Shown: piece by piece, positions 43,439-53,078 of the stretch | Layout of the letters: each line of letters opens with the position of its first letter | Position numbering within the stretch: the stretch's first letter is position 1 | NCBI RefSeq assembly: GCF_001940225.2 | Contig: NZ_CP135164.1 | Span: forward strand, 2,418,001 to 2,482,000 | Direction of reading: 5' to 3' | Origin: Roseburia sp. 499 | GTDB taxonomy: Bacteria; Bacillota; Clostridia; Lachnospirales; Lachnospiraceae | DNA length: 64,000 nucleotides | The notes under the pieces: generated by a model | The model's input: the letters and a program-made list of their open reading frames with translations, nothing else | Database searches by the model: none | What the model was told of the DNA's origin: nothing | Position numbers and translations under genes: made by a program

Positions 43439-44311
43439 ATGAGTAACTATATCATTTCAACAGATAATACCACAGACCTTCCCAAGGAATATATTGAAGA
43501 ACACAAGCTACCTTTATTGTATATGCCATATATTCTAAACGGAGAAACCTATGACGGAGACCATGAGCTTCCGGTTAAGGACTTTTACCGTGCTATGCAA
43601 GAAGGCGCTCTGCCTACTACAACTCAGGTAAATCCTGACACTGCCAAGAATTTATTTCAGCGGCTTATGGACGAGCACGACTGTGATATTTTGCATCTTG
43701 CCTTTTCCTCTGGCTTAAGCGGTACATACAACAGTTGCCGTCTGGCTGCTCAGGAGTTGGAAGAAGAAAATGCACCACATAAGGTAATTGTCATCGATAC
43801 CCTGTGTGCTTCTATGGGTGAAGGACTTTTGGTTCACAAGGCTTTAGAAAATCAGAAAAACGGAATGTCTTTAGAAGAAAATGCAAAATGGATTGAAGAA
43901 CATAAATTAAATTTAGTACATGTTTTCACTGTGGATGATTTAAATCATCTTTACAGAGGTGGACGAGTATCTAAGACCGCTGCTGTAGTCGGAACTATGA
44001 TAAGCCTAAAACCAATTCTCCATGTAGACGATGAAGGACATCTGATTCCGGTTTCTAAATGTCGTGGCCGCAAGAAGTCCTTAATGGCGCTATTGGACTA
44101 TATGGATGAGCATATGGGCAGCTACCGAGATAAAAATGACATTGTTTTCATCAGTCACAGTGATGCTCTGGAAGATGCTCAATTCTTAGCTTCCGAAGTG
44201 GAGAAACGTTTTGGCATTTCTAAATCCTTAATTAATTACATTGGACCTACCATCGGTGCCCATACCGGTGTGGGAACTGTGACGCTGTTCTTTATGGGTG
44301 ACGAAAGATAA
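43439..44311 (+). CDS. DegV-family fatty-acid-binding protein
   Basis: A 290-residue DegV/EDD-fold protein, 61 bases after fabH and on the same strand. The family start ISTDNTTDLPKE is present, with SGLSGTYNS (ligand-carboxylate binding) and YRGGRVSKTAAVVG in the middle. DegV/FakB proteins bind a fatty acid and present it to the kinase FakA, so adjacency to fabH is sensible. AGGAGG precedes the ATG and a strong terminator follows. Confidence 0.93.
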   Translation: MSNYIISTDNTTDLPKEYIEEHKLPLLYMPYILNGETYDGDHELPVKDFYRAMQEGALPTTTQVNPDTAKNLFQRLMDEHDCDILHLAFSSGLSGTYNSCRLAAQELEEENAPHKVIVIDTLCASMGEGLLVHKALENQKNGMSLEENAKWIEEHKLNLVHVFTVDDLNHLYRGGRVSKTAAVVGTMISLKPILHVDDEGHLIPVSKCRGRKKSLMALLDYMDEHMGSYRDKNDIVFISHSDALEDAQFLASEVEKRFGISKSLINYIGPTIGAHTGVGTVTLFFMGDER

Positions 44312-44321
44312 CTTATTTTAT

Positions 44322-44365
44322 AAAAAGAGAAGAGATACGTACAACTTCGTATCTCTTCTCTTTTT
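44322..44365. terminator. Bidirectional terminator
   Basis: AAAAAGAGAAGAGATACG and CGTATCTCTTCTCTTTTT form a perfect 18-bp stem between convergent genes; A and T runs serve both strands. Confidence 0.92.
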
Positions 44366-44366
44366 A

Positions 44367-46286
44367 CTATTGATAAAACTCCATCTCTTCATAAAAAGCT
44401 TCAAACTCTTCTTCTGTTATCAACCTATGGTCTTCATCGATGTATCCCATCTCTTCTAACAACGCTATGGTATTTTCACATTCTTTTGTCAAAATAATTC
44501 CACTATACTCTGTATACTTCCCGTCTGAAATATTTTCCGAAAAATCCATACCGTATTGCAGGAGATGCGCTCCCTTTGGCGGAATATAACAAATAGTCAA
44601 TGTATTAACATATGTATTCTTGCTTCGTTCCTTTGCCCCATAAGGATAAATACGGTAATTACCGGACGCAATATCCTGCTTAACTGCTTCTATCAGCTTC
44701 TGTGCATTCTCTCTGGAAATATCTATACTTTGAAAATTATAATTCGCATCTACCCAATCGATACAACTTCCATTTTGGAGTTCAATATTACTGTACTGCT
44801 CCGTGAAATAATAGGTCATATAGTCTTCCGGATTAGACTCCTGTTCCAACAATTCTTTTACTGCTGCCCCTTCTTCCTTCAGATAATATTCATCCAATGG
44901 AAGATTATAACTCCACTCCTGCTTTTTCCCGTTTTTCATCACATATGTCATAGTAAGAATTAAATAATTACATTCTTCTTTTCCATAGTATTTCTTAAAA
45001 TACTGTTGGTACTCATCCCGCGAAGCTATAATCTGCTTCTGAAGCTCAATATTTTCCTGAATTCGCTCCTGACCCGTGAGATAACGCTCATAACTTCCTT
45101 GTACATAGACTTCGGCCACATTCTCTGCCTTGGGTACTTTCTCTTCCAGATGAAACAGATTCATTTCCATACTTCCAAGAAACAGAATGATTAATCCCAG
45201 AAAAATTCCACCCTGCACCAGAAGTCCCTTACGAAACATCATAAACTGTTTTTCCATAATCATTTCAATTCCGAAGAAGGAGATGATACCTACTACCATC
45301 CAACATACCAACAGTACCGGAAATGCTTCGCCCATAAGTACCTTTTCCGCAAAAAATGTAGTCTGTACCAATTCACCTGCCAGACCGGCACATAACACAG
45401 CACCCAACCACCGAGCCACCGGCTTTACCCATGGAATAGCCACCATGTCACTTGCACATTCCAGCTGTCGTTGACCATATACCACCATTGCCACCACTGA
45501 AAACACGATTCCTGCCAGAATATACCATTTGAGACATCCCATCCCTTCTATTACAGGCAATGTAAGTTCTGTCCCTTCCGGGTAAACCACTTTTACATTT
45601 TTTAGAAAATAATCCACCGGAACCATTCCTGCGCCATACACAATTTCCGCATTTCCTGAGAATCCATAAACCAATGCCTGACGCACGATATTCCAAACAC
45701 TCCAGATTCCCTTATATAGAAAATTAAATATCACAAAATATGCTGGCGCTGCTACAATATTTCCGGTAAGCATTATACAAAAAACACCAAGACTGTATGC
45801 GAAAAATGTCTCTCCCGTTACAATCCCAAGCCACTGCAGCAGATATTCCAAATGCGTAATCCCATTACCAAACCATACAAATACCGTCAGTAAAAACGAA
45901 ATAAGTTGGGGAACAATCATAAATAAAATTCCGGATAAATAGTTTGTCACAAATAACTCTTCCCGTCGCACAGGTAACGCATGAATCATATTTACACTTT
46001 TACTAGTATACAGATAAGAAAACACAGCCACTGCACTGACAATAGCAAAAATAAATATTACCCATGCATTCATAGAAAAATTTATTCCCTCTAATGCCTG
46101 TAACACCTTTACATATGTTTGCTCCGATTCTGTCAACCCTTGGATATCATAGCCATTCAGATTAAAATAGGAATATACCGGCATACTCCAGATACACAAT
46201 ATACTGTACACTACCCAAATTGGCCAAAAATGGGTTATATTTTTCCGAAATATGGTCCGATTAAAAAAGGATATCTTTGACCGCAT
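44367..46286 (-). CDS. ABC-2 type transporter permease
   Basis: A 639-residue membrane protein. Start ATG at 46286 (MRSKISFFNRTIFRKN) follows GGGAGGTG and overlaps the ATPase gene end by 26 bases. About eleven hydrophobic segments are seen, e.g. AWVIFIFAIVSAVAVFSYLY and GILFMIVPQLISFLLTVFVW, followed after about residue 380 by an extracytoplasmic C-terminal domain of about 250 residues. It partners the ATPase at 46261-47160. The substrate is unknown; the large extracellular tail is noticeable. Confidence 0.88.
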   Translation of the reverse strand: MRSKISFFNRTIFRKNITHFWPIWVVYSILCIWSMPVYSYFNLNGYDIQGLTESEQTYVKVLQALEGINFSMNAWVIFIFAIVSAVAVFSYLYTSKSVNMIHALPVRREELFVTNYLSGILFMIVPQLISFLLTVFVWFGNGITHLEYLLQWLGIVTGETFFAYSLGVFCIMLTGNIVAAPAYFVIFNFLYKGIWSVWNIVRQALVYGFSGNAEIVYGAGMVPVDYFLKNVKVVYPEGTELTLPVIEGMGCLKWYILAGIVFSVVAMVVYGQRQLECASDMVAIPWVKPVARWLGAVLCAGLAGELVQTTFFAEKVLMGEAFPVLLVCWMVVGIISFFGIEMIMEKQFMMFRKGLLVQGGIFLGLIILFLGSMEMNLFHLEEKVPKAENVAEVYVQGSYERYLTGQERIQENIELQKQIIASRDEYQQYFKKYYGKEECNYLILTMTYVMKNGKKQEWSYNLPLDEYYLKEEGAAVKELLEQESNPEDYMTYYFTEQYSNIELQNGSCIDWVDANYNFQSIDISRENAQKLIEAVKQDIASGNYRIYPYGAKERSKNTYVNTLTICYIPPKGAHLLQYGMDFSENISDGKYTEYSGIILTKECENTIALLEEMGYIDEDHRLITEEEFEAFYEEMEFYQ

Positions 46287-47160
46287 AATCAGCACCTCCC
46301 ATTTCATATATAAAAATTTCCTCCAATGTCAATGGAAGTACATCCATAAATAGCGGATTGAATTTTTCCAATTCTGCTCTCGCCTGTTCCGGATTTCCTT
46401 TTACAATCAAGGTATACACTCTTCCCGTATTACTCATGTGCATCACTTCAAACTTCTCCGGCAATACAGGCATTCCCTGTTCAAATGCCAACTGAATCTT
46501 CGACACATTTCCTTGCAACTCACAAAGAGAACGTTCCAGCATAACCTTACCCTGATTCATAATTCCTACATGGTCACATACATCTTCCAATTCCCTAAGA
46601 TTATGTGAAGAAATAAGTACCGTGGTTTCTCTTGAAGATACCTCTGATAAAATCAGACTCCACATCTGTCGGCGCATCACCGGATCTAATCCGTCTACCG
46701 GCTCATCTAATACCAACAAATCCGGACTTGTACATAACGCTAACCAAAACGCCACCTGCTTTTGCATTCCTTTTGACAATTTCCGTATATGCCGTTTTAC
46801 ATCAATGTTCGGAAAAAAATCCCGCAATTTTTCAAATAACTTTTCGTTAAAACTCGGATATATCCCTGCATAAAATCGCTTCATTTCTAAGGTGTCAGCC
46901 TGTAAAAAGTAAAACAATTCGTCCGGTATATAGGCCATCCTGCTCTTCACTCCGGGATTTTCAAATACAGGTTCTCCTGCAATCTCTACTGTCCCTGCAT
47001 CCGGTCTATAAACTCCGGTGATATGACGTATCAATGTAGATTTTCCTGCTCCGTTCGGTCCTACCAAACCATATATCGCGCCTTTTGGAACATGCATGTT
47101 TGCATTATTCAATGCGCAACAATCATCAAATTTTTTACATAACCCATTTACTTTTATCAT
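46261..47160 (-). CDS. ABC transporter ATP-binding protein
   Basis: A 299-residue ATPase with Walker A GPNGAGKSTLI, signature LSKGMQKQVAFWLAL, Walker B LLVLDEPVDGLDP and ISSHNLRELEDVCDHVG. The C-terminal 80 residues are the regulatory extension of CcmA/YhcH-type exporters. It follows the 56-residue membrane protein by 17 bases and overlaps the permease start. The set runs downstream of nrdD without an obvious terminator, so co-expression is likely. Confidence 0.93.
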   Translation of the reverse strand: MIKVNGLCKKFDDCCALNNANMHVPKGAIYGLVGPNGAGKSTLIRHITGVYRPDAGTVEIAGEPVFENPGVKSRMAYIPDELFYFLQADTLEMKRFYAGIYPSFNEKLFEKLRDFFPNIDVKRHIRKLSKGMQKQVAFWLALCTSPDLLVLDEPVDGLDPVMRRQMWSLILSEVSSRETTVLISSHNLRELEDVCDHVGIMNQGKVMLERSLCELQGNVSKIQLAFEQGMPVLPEKFEVMHMSNTGRVYTLIVKGNPEQARAELEKFNPLFMDVLPLTLEEIFIYEMGGADYAVKDILF

Positions 47161-47177
47161 CTATTTTCGTTCCCTTT

Positions 47178-47348
47178 TCATTTACCCTCTTTTTTGTCTA
47201 GTACAATTTTATATAAACTGGTCACACAGAGGAAAATTCCTCCCATTACTACACCTGTTGTCTCACCTGTCACCATATATAAAATAGTTCCGGCAATTGC
47301 CGCTCCATAGCCTGCCACTACCACATATCTTTTCTTCATTCTCTTCAT
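47178..47348 (-). CDS. Small two-helix membrane protein coupled to nrdD
   Basis: A 56-codon frame starts with ATG at 47348 inside the nrdD stop (GGATGA: the ATG and TGA overlap), the usual sign of translational coupling. It reads MKRMKKRYVVVAGYGAAIAG, then TILYMVTGETTGVVMGGIFL and CVTSLYKIVLDKKEGK. Two hydrophobic segments with a short loop and positive ends indicate an in-plane or hairpin membrane protein. No family is recognised. It lies 17 bases before the ABC ATPase gene, so it may belong to the exporter. Confidence 0.75.
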   Translation of the reverse strand: MKRMKKRYVVVAGYGAAIAGTILYMVTGETTGVVMGGIFLCVTSLYKIVLDKKEGK

Positions 47349-49708
47349 CCCATATTCACATATTTTTGTATATTAGAGGCATTGACATATTTTTGTGTCT
47401 TATCCCCGGATATTACTACAAGAGTAGGTGCCTGCATTACCCCATACTTCTGTGCAAGTTCTGCATTTTCCTCTGCATCTATCAATACATACTGCTCCTT
47501 AGATAACATTTCCTTTGCAATCGCACAGTTCGGACAGGTTTTGGTAGTAAATAAGTATTTTATACTTTCCTGTTGTTCTACCTTTACCTCATCCTTGGAA
47601 ATAGTAACTATATTTGCCGGAACTCTCTTTAAACTGGAACGTTCCATATCGTAATTTCTTCGGTTCTTGTATTCCTGCAACTTTCCGTCATTCCAATTCT
47701 GCACCGGACGATAATATCCGGTAATACGACTGTATACCTCCGCCTTTTCTCCGCAAGTCGGACAGGTAAAATGCTCTCCTACAATGTAACCATGCTTTTT
47801 ACAAATGGAATAAGTCGGTGACAACGTGTAATAGGGCAACTTGTAGTTCTCCGCGATTTTACGCACCAAGTTTGCCGCAGATTTCCAATTTGGAAGCTTT
47901 TCTCCTAAAAACGCATGAAATACCGTACCGGACGTATACAGTGTCTGAAGTTCATCTTGAATATCCAACGCATCAAAAATATCTTCCGTATAATCTACCG
48001 GTAAATGAGAACTATTGGTGTAATATGGTGTATCTTTCTCTTTGCCTGCAGTGATAATATCCGGATATTTTTCCTTATCATGCTTTGCCAAACGGTAAGT
48101 TGTAGATTCCGCCGGAGTTGCTTCCAGATTATACAAATCTCCATACTCTTCCTGATAGTCTGACAAACGTTCCCTCATATGATTCAGCACATCTTTTGTA
48201 AATTGCTGTGTTTTCTCACTTGTTAAATCTGCTTTTAACCATTTTGCATTCAATCCAACCTCGTTCATTCCAATGAGACCAATAGTAGAAAAATGATTAT
48301 CAAAGGTTCCTAAGTATCTCTTAGTATATGGATACAAACCTTCGTCCAATAGTTTCGTAATCACTCCACGCTTCGTCTTCAAAGAACGGGCGGAAATATC
48401 CATCATTCGGTCAAGGCGCTTATAAAAATCTTCCTCATCCTTTGCCAGGTATGCAATTCTTGGCATATTGATGGTAACAACTCCCACAGAACCGGTGCTT
48501 TCGCCTGAACCGAAGAACCCACCGGATTTCTTCCTTAGTTCCCTCAAATCCAAACGCAAACGACAACACATGGAACGTACATCACTCGGCTCCATATCAC
48601 TGTTAATATAATTAGAAAAATATGGTGTTCCGTACTTTGATGTCATTTCAAATAGCAGACAATTATTCTCTGTATCAGACCAATCAAAATCACGGGTAAT
48701 AGAATAAGTCGGAATAGGGTACTGAAATCCTCTTCCATTGGCGTCTCCTTCAATCATAACTTCCAGAAATGCCTTATTCACCATATCCATTTCTTTCTTG
48801 CAGTCTTTATATTTAAAGTCCATTTCTTTTCCGCCAACAATTGCCGGAAGTTCTGCCAAATCATTCGGAACCGTCCAATCTAAGGTAATATTGGAAAATG
48901 GTGCCTGCGTTCCCCAACGGCTTGGTGTATTTACACCATAAATAAAAGATTCAATACACTTTTTCACCTGTGCATACTCTAGATTATCCGCCTTGACAAA
49001 GGGTGACAAATAAGTATCAAAAGAAGAAAATGCCTGTGCTCCGGCCCATTCATTTTGCATGATTCCTAAGAAATTTACCATTTGATTGCACAATACCGAC
49101 AAATGCTTTGCCGGAGCAGAAGTAATCTTACCGGAAATACCACCTAATCCTTCCTGTATCAACTGTTTCAAAGACCATCCGGCACAATATCCGGTCAACA
49201 TGGATAAATCATGAATATGAATATCCGCATTCCTGTGCGCTTCCGCAATCTCCTCATCATATATCTCTGACAGCCAGTAATTAGCTGTCACTGCACCGGA
49301 ATTACTTAAAATCAACCCTCCCACCGAATAAGTCACGGTAGAATTCTCCTTTACGCGCCAGTCTTCTACCTTAACATAACTGTTTACGATATCTTTATAA
49401 TCCAGAATTGTCGATTTGATATTACGCATCTTTTCCCGCTGCTTCCGATACAAAATATAAGCCTTGGCAACCTCCGTATAGCCTGCCTGCTCCAAAACCG
49501 CCTCCACACTATCCTGAATATCTTCTACATGAATTTCTCTCTTTTCAATCTTATCCTGAAATTTTGCAGTAACTCGCAGAGACAACAGATTCAGAATATC
49601 CTCTGTATATTCTTTCTGCGTTGCCTCAAATGCCTTTCCGATTGCAGCTGTAATTTTTTTCAAATCAAAATCTGCAATCTGTCCATCACGCTTTACCACA
49701 TAAATCAT
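47345..49708 (-). CDS. nrdD: Anaerobic ribonucleoside-triphosphate reductase with C-terminal glutaredoxin-like domain
   Basis: Start ATG at 49708 (MIYVVKRDGQIADFDL) follows GGTGGAG; 787 residues. It begins with an ATP-cone (about 3-95), followed by the ten-stranded reductase barrel with the key cysteine in DVRSMCCRLRLDLREL (about residue 370). The zinc site CxxCG (FTCPTCGEK) and the glycyl-radical segment SRITGYYRPVQNWNDGK lie near residue 685. An extra C-terminal domain (about 720-787: KYLFTTKTCPNCAIAKEML) looks like glutaredoxin and may reduce the enzyme. It makes dNTPs without oxygen. The activase NrdG is not in the window. NrdR-like sites sit upstream. Confidence 0.94.
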   Translation of the reverse strand: MIYVVKRDGQIADFDLKKITAAIGKAFEATQKEYTEDILNLLSLRVTAKFQDKIEKREIHVEDIQDSVEAVLEQAGYTEVAKAYILYRKQREKMRNIKSTILDYKDIVNSYVKVEDWRVKENSTVTYSVGGLILSNSGAVTANYWLSEIYDEEIAEAHRNADIHIHDLSMLTGYCAGWSLKQLIQEGLGGISGKITSAPAKHLSVLCNQMVNFLGIMQNEWAGAQAFSSFDTYLSPFVKADNLEYAQVKKCIESFIYGVNTPSRWGTQAPFSNITLDWTVPNDLAELPAIVGGKEMDFKYKDCKKEMDMVNKAFLEVMIEGDANGRGFQYPIPTYSITRDFDWSDTENNCLLFEMTSKYGTPYFSNYINSDMEPSDVRSMCCRLRLDLRELRKKSGGFFGSGESTGSVGVVTINMPRIAYLAKDEEDFYKRLDRMMDISARSLKTKRGVITKLLDEGLYPYTKRYLGTFDNHFSTIGLIGMNEVGLNAKWLKADLTSEKTQQFTKDVLNHMRERLSDYQEEYGDLYNLEATPAESTTYRLAKHDKEKYPDIITAGKEKDTPYYTNSSHLPVDYTEDIFDALDIQDELQTLYTSGTVFHAFLGEKLPNWKSAANLVRKIAENYKLPYYTLSPTYSICKKHGYIVGEHFTCPTCGEKAEVYSRITGYYRPVQNWNDGKLQEYKNRRNYDMERSSLKRVPANIVTISKDEVKVEQQESIKYLFTTKTCPNCAIAKEMLSKEQYVLIDAEENAELAQKYGVMQAPTLVVISGDKTQKYVNASNIQKYVNMG

Positions 49709-49759
49709 GCTTCTCCACCCTTTCTTTCTCCTTAAAAACCGCACGCCACTAATGTTTTT

Positions 49760-49845
49760 ATTGTAGCAGATATCATATACCCCGTCAACCAAACGACACT
49801 ATATATGCCTTTGTACTTTTATTAATACAACTATATATAGTGTCG
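49760..49845 (-). promoter_or_regulatory. nrdD promoter with two NrdR-like boxes
   Basis: Read leftward, TTGACG (49783-49788), 17 bp, TACAAT (49760-49765). Upstream lie ACGACACTATATAT (49793-49806) and its perfect inverted copy ATATATAGTGTCGT (49832-49845), about 39 bp apart, as expected for paired NrdR boxes that repress ribonucleotide reductase genes. Identity as NrdR sites is from resemblance to the ACACTATATA core. Confidence 0.82.
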
Positions 49846-49853
49846 TTACAATT

Positions 49854-51146
49854 TTAACTATTTTCTGTACTGTGAATATTTTCCGAATAATTCATACTAT
49901 TCTCTAAATTCGAATAAATTTCTATCGGAACAAAAGCTTTCACATAAATTCCATTCTCTCGATACTCTTCTTCCAAAAGTTCCCCATATTTTCGAATAAC
50001 TGTAAGCTGACCTCCCTGATTATAAGGGAAAATTCCTTCCAGAAGCTTTTTATCCTCTCGAAGAATCTCCTCCAAAACCTCTTTAAACTGTGTAAGTCCT
50101 TCTCCACTTTTTGCAGAAATCTTCAGTGTCTTATCTGCTTTAAAATCATGAAGAATCTCATTCTCCTCTACCTTATCCAACTTATTGAACAATGTAACAA
50201 TCTTCTTGTCCTTTACTCCCAGCATATCCAGGGTCTCGTATACAATATGCATCTGTTTTTCCTTTTGCGGATTCGATGCATCTACCACATGAATAATCAT
50301 GTCTGCATACTTTGCTTCCTCCAAGGTACTTCGAAAGGCTTCTACCAAATGGTGTGGCAGCTTTCGTATAAATCCAACGGTATCTGTCAGTAATATTTCC
50401 TGACCACTATCCAGCTTTAAATTTCTTGTAGTAGGATCCAAAGTTGCAAACAACTTATCCTCTTCTAACACCTGAGCATTTGTCATGGTATTTAAAAGCG
50501 TAGACTTCCCTGCATTGGTATATCCTACAATAGCAGCTACCTTTGTCTGATTGCGGCTACGCTGCCCTCTCGTAACCTCTCTGTGCTTTCGTACTTCTTC
50601 CAGTTCCCGATTCAACTGTGCAATCCGGTTCTTTATCAAACGTCGGTCCATCTCCAGCTTCTTTTCTCCCGGTCCTCTTGTTCCAATTCCGCCACCCAGT
50701 CGGGACAGGGAAATTCCCAATCCCGTCAATCTGCTGAGTCGATATTTTAATTGTGCCAATTCTACCTGAATTTTACCCTCACTAGTGGATGCACGGGCTG
50801 CAAAAATATCCAAAATAATCAAGGTACGGTCCATAACCTTGGTGTCTAATTCATCTTCCATATTTCTTATCTGTGCCGGGGATAATTCATCATCACATAC
50901 GATTCCGGTAGCTCCGAATTCTATTATCATCTGCCGAATTTCCTGAAGTTTTCCTTTCCCCACATAAGTTCCCGGATGGATGGAATCTCTGCTTTGGATG
51001 GCGGTTCCTACCACCTCTGCTCCTGCCGTTTTTACTAACTCTGCAAGTTCCAATAAGGAATCCTCCGCATCATCACCATCACTCAGGCTGACTCCTACCA
51101 ATATAACTTTTTCCTCTACCTCTTCTATTTTAAATGGTTCTTTCAT
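49854..51146 (-). CDS. hflX: GTPase HflX
   Basis: A 430-residue ribosome-associated GTPase that rescues or splits stalled 70S ribosomes. The N-terminal HflX domain (about 1-180) contains GRTYVG-type TYVGKGKLQEIRQM; the GTPase follows with G1 GYTNAGKSTLLN, G3 DTVGFIRKLPHHL and G4 FNKLDK. The C-terminal subdomain is normal in length. GAAAGG precedes the ATG. It lies upstream of nrdD and downstream of the ABC-F gene, all leftward. Confidence 0.94.
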   Translation of the reverse strand: MKEPFKIEEVEEKVILVGVSLSDGDDAEDSLLELAELVKTAGAEVVGTAIQSRDSIHPGTYVGKGKLQEIRQMIIEFGATGIVCDDELSPAQIRNMEDELDTKVMDRTLIILDIFAARASTSEGKIQVELAQLKYRLSRLTGLGISLSRLGGGIGTRGPGEKKLEMDRRLIKNRIAQLNRELEEVRKHREVTRGQRSRNQTKVAAIVGYTNAGKSTLLNTMTNAQVLEEDKLFATLDPTTRNLKLDSGQEILLTDTVGFIRKLPHHLVEAFRSTLEEAKYADMIIHVVDASNPQKEKQMHIVYETLDMLGVKDKKIVTLFNKLDKVEENEILHDFKADKTLKISAKSGEGLTQFKEVLEEILREDKKLLEGIFPYNQGGQLTVIRKYGELLEEEYRENGIYVKAFVPIEIYSNLENSMNYSENIHSTENS

Positions 51147-51171
51147 TACATTCCGCCTTTCTGCAACATCT

Positions 51172-52701
51172 TTACATTTTTATTATCTTTGTTCCTACCC
51201 GTTCCACAAATGTCCTATCATGTTCTACCAGAATCATCGTTGGGCGATATTTCAAAATCAGTTCTTCTAACTGCATTCTGGAAAAAATATCAATAAAATT
51301 AAGCGGCTCGTCCCAGATATACACATGTGCCTGGTCGCAAAGACTTCTTGCCAGAAGTACCTTCTTCTTCTGCCCTTCGGAAAATTCCTCCATCCGCTTT
51401 TCAAAATGACTTCTTGCAAAATCCATTTTTCGCAAAAACTGTTTAAACAATGTCTCGTCTATTTTTTCCTGAATAATATAATCCTGCAATTTTCCCTGTA
51501 AATACGAAGTATCCTGAGAAACGTAAGAAATCTTTAACCCACTTGCCAATTCTAATTTTCCATCCATTTGCAGTCTTTCCAAACTCTCTGACGTTTGTTT
51601 TTCCTGTGCGGTTTCCGTTACCTTAAGGATAGCACGAATTACAGATGATTTTCCACACCCATTATGCCCTTCTAATACCAGGCAGTCTCCCTGATGCAGT
51701 TCAAAGGATATTCCACTGCAGACCTCTTTTTCGCCATAACGTAATGTCAAATCCTTTGCTTCTACCAATAATTCCTTGTGATGCTTTGCCTGCACCAAGC
51801 GAATCTCTTCCTGAGATTCGATATTTTTCAATAGCTTCGACTTTTCTTCAATCTCTGCTTCCCTACGTCGCTCCAGATTCTTACGGCGGCTCTGCATTCT
51901 TCTGGACTTTTCTCCTACATAGGCTCTGGTATCAATACATTTTTCATACTTAAAAGACTTCTTTCCAATCTTGGTGGATTCTACATTATCTGCCCAGTTT
52001 TCCGCCTGACGTGCCGCTGCTGTAAGACGTCTGATATCTTTTTTCAGTTTTTCGTTTTCTGCCAGTTCAAATGCATCCTGTCGCTGTTTATTTTCCCACC
52101 AGCTGGAAAAATTACCGGCTACTACCTCAATATTATTTTTGTTAATGGAAAGCACATGGTCGATGCATCCATCCAAAAATGTTCGGTCATGAGACACCAG
52201 AATAAATCCTTTTTTTCTTTTCAGGTAATCGCAAACCACCTGACGTGTCTCCATATCCAAATGATTGGTGGATTCATCAATCAGCAGAAAATGATTTTCT
52301 TTTAAAAACAATACTACCAAAAGTACCTTTGTCTGCTCTCCATGACTCAACGTGTCAAAAGGGCGAAACCACACATCATCTGTTCCTTTCAAATAAGACC
52401 ATTCCCGACATAACTCCCAAAATTCATATTGGGGATAAATCTCCTCCACAATTTCAATGGTCTGCCTTGTCTTATCTTTTACTTCGTAAGGAAAATAATC
52501 AAATTCTACACTCTTTGAAATTGTTCCCGTATACTCATATTTTCCCAAAAGTAAATTTAAAAATGTAGTCTTTCCTCTTCCGTTTCTCCCGATAAATCCC
52601 AGTTTCCAATCTGTATCAATCTGGAAAGACGCATTTTCAAAAATATTTTCATAACTTCCTTCATAATAAAACGTTAAATTACTTACATCTATTCTGGACA
52701 T
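51172..52701 (-). CDS. ABC-F ribosomal protection protein, Lsa-like
   Basis: Start ATG at 52701 (MSRIDVSNLTFYYEGS) follows AAGGAG, giving 509 residues. Two ABC domains are present: Walker A GRNGRGKTTFL and GHNGCGKSSVI, signature SHGEQTKV and FSEGQKKKV, Walker B LLIDESTNHLD and VYIWDEPLNFID. The N-terminus strongly resembles the Lsa group that protects ribosomes from lincosamides, streptogramin A and pleuromutilins. The resistance range cannot be deduced. Its expression is almost certainly attenuated, because an ordered leader with promoter, leader peptide and terminator lies upstream (52,831-53,107). Confidence 0.88.
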   Translation of the reverse strand: MSRIDVSNLTFYYEGSYENIFENASFQIDTDWKLGFIGRNGRGKTTFLNLLLGKYEYTGTISKSVEFDYFPYEVKDKTRQTIEIVEEIYPQYEFWELCREWSYLKGTDDVWFRPFDTLSHGEQTKVLLVVLFLKENHFLLIDESTNHLDMETRQVVCDYLKRKKGFILVSHDRTFLDGCIDHVLSINKNNIEVVAGNFSSWWENKQRQDAFELAENEKLKKDIRRLTAAARQAENWADNVESTKIGKKSFKYEKCIDTRAYVGEKSRRMQSRRKNLERRREAEIEEKSKLLKNIESQEEIRLVQAKHHKELLVEAKDLTLRYGEKEVCSGISFELHQGDCLVLEGHNGCGKSSVIRAILKVTETAQEKQTSESLERLQMDGKLELASGLKISYVSQDTSYLQGKLQDYIIQEKIDETLFKQFLRKMDFARSHFEKRMEEFSEGQKKKVLLARSLCDQAHVYIWDEPLNFIDIFSRMQLEELILKYRPTMILVEHDRTFVERVGTKIIKM

Positions 52702-52830
52702 ATCCATCACTCCTTCTCGTAGATGGCTGCCCCATAAACAGGTATTTTTCGCTTGCGAAATTCGTCGCACCCGAGCGGTGTCGTTTACGACTATCTTCAT
52801 CTCCGCGAGGTGCGCATCTTTTGCGGAGCA

Positions 52831-52903
52831 CTTTTTAGTTTATAGGGATTGCAACGCAATTTCCTATAAACTAAAAAGAGATGTAAGAACTCCTTACATC
52901 TCT
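52831..52903 (-). terminator. Attenuator: terminator overlapping a second hairpin upstream of the ABC-F gene
   Basis: Read leftward, AGAGATGTAAG-GAGTT-CTTACATCTCT is followed by T5 (52873-52903), a standard terminator. Its U-tract is the start of a second hairpin with 16-bp outer arms CTTTTTAGTTTATAGG and CCTATAAACTAAAAAG (52831-52878) and an inner ATTGC/GCAAT stem. A third dyad CTCCGC/GCGGAG lies at 52,801-52,828. The first two structures cannot form together. Confidence 0.85.
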
Positions 52904-52925
52904 TCCGGTATCGTGATAAAAGATA

Positions 52926-53000
52926 TTAGAATTTCCTGCTAACGGGGCATACCAACGTGTACCAAAAACAACAGAAACACGCTATCGCATTTCCATTCAT
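52926..53000 (-). CDS. Leader peptide of the ABC-F gene (24 residues)
   Basis: ATG at 53000 opens a 24-codon frame reading MNGNAIACFCCFWYTLVCPV then SRKF, ending with TAA at 52926, 23 bases before the terminator hairpin. A GAAGAAG site lies upstream. Position between promoter and terminator fits ribosome-mediated attenuation, in which antibiotic-stalled ribosomes on the leader permit read-through. The Cys/Phe-rich sequence may be the stalling part. Confidence 0.7.
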   Translation of the reverse strand: MNGNAIACFCCFWYTLVCPVSRKF

Positions 53001-53078
53001 TGATATGCTTCTTCAATTCATTGAATTAACAGGAAATAATAATCATCCTTTAACCACCTTTCTATCTCAACTGCTCTT

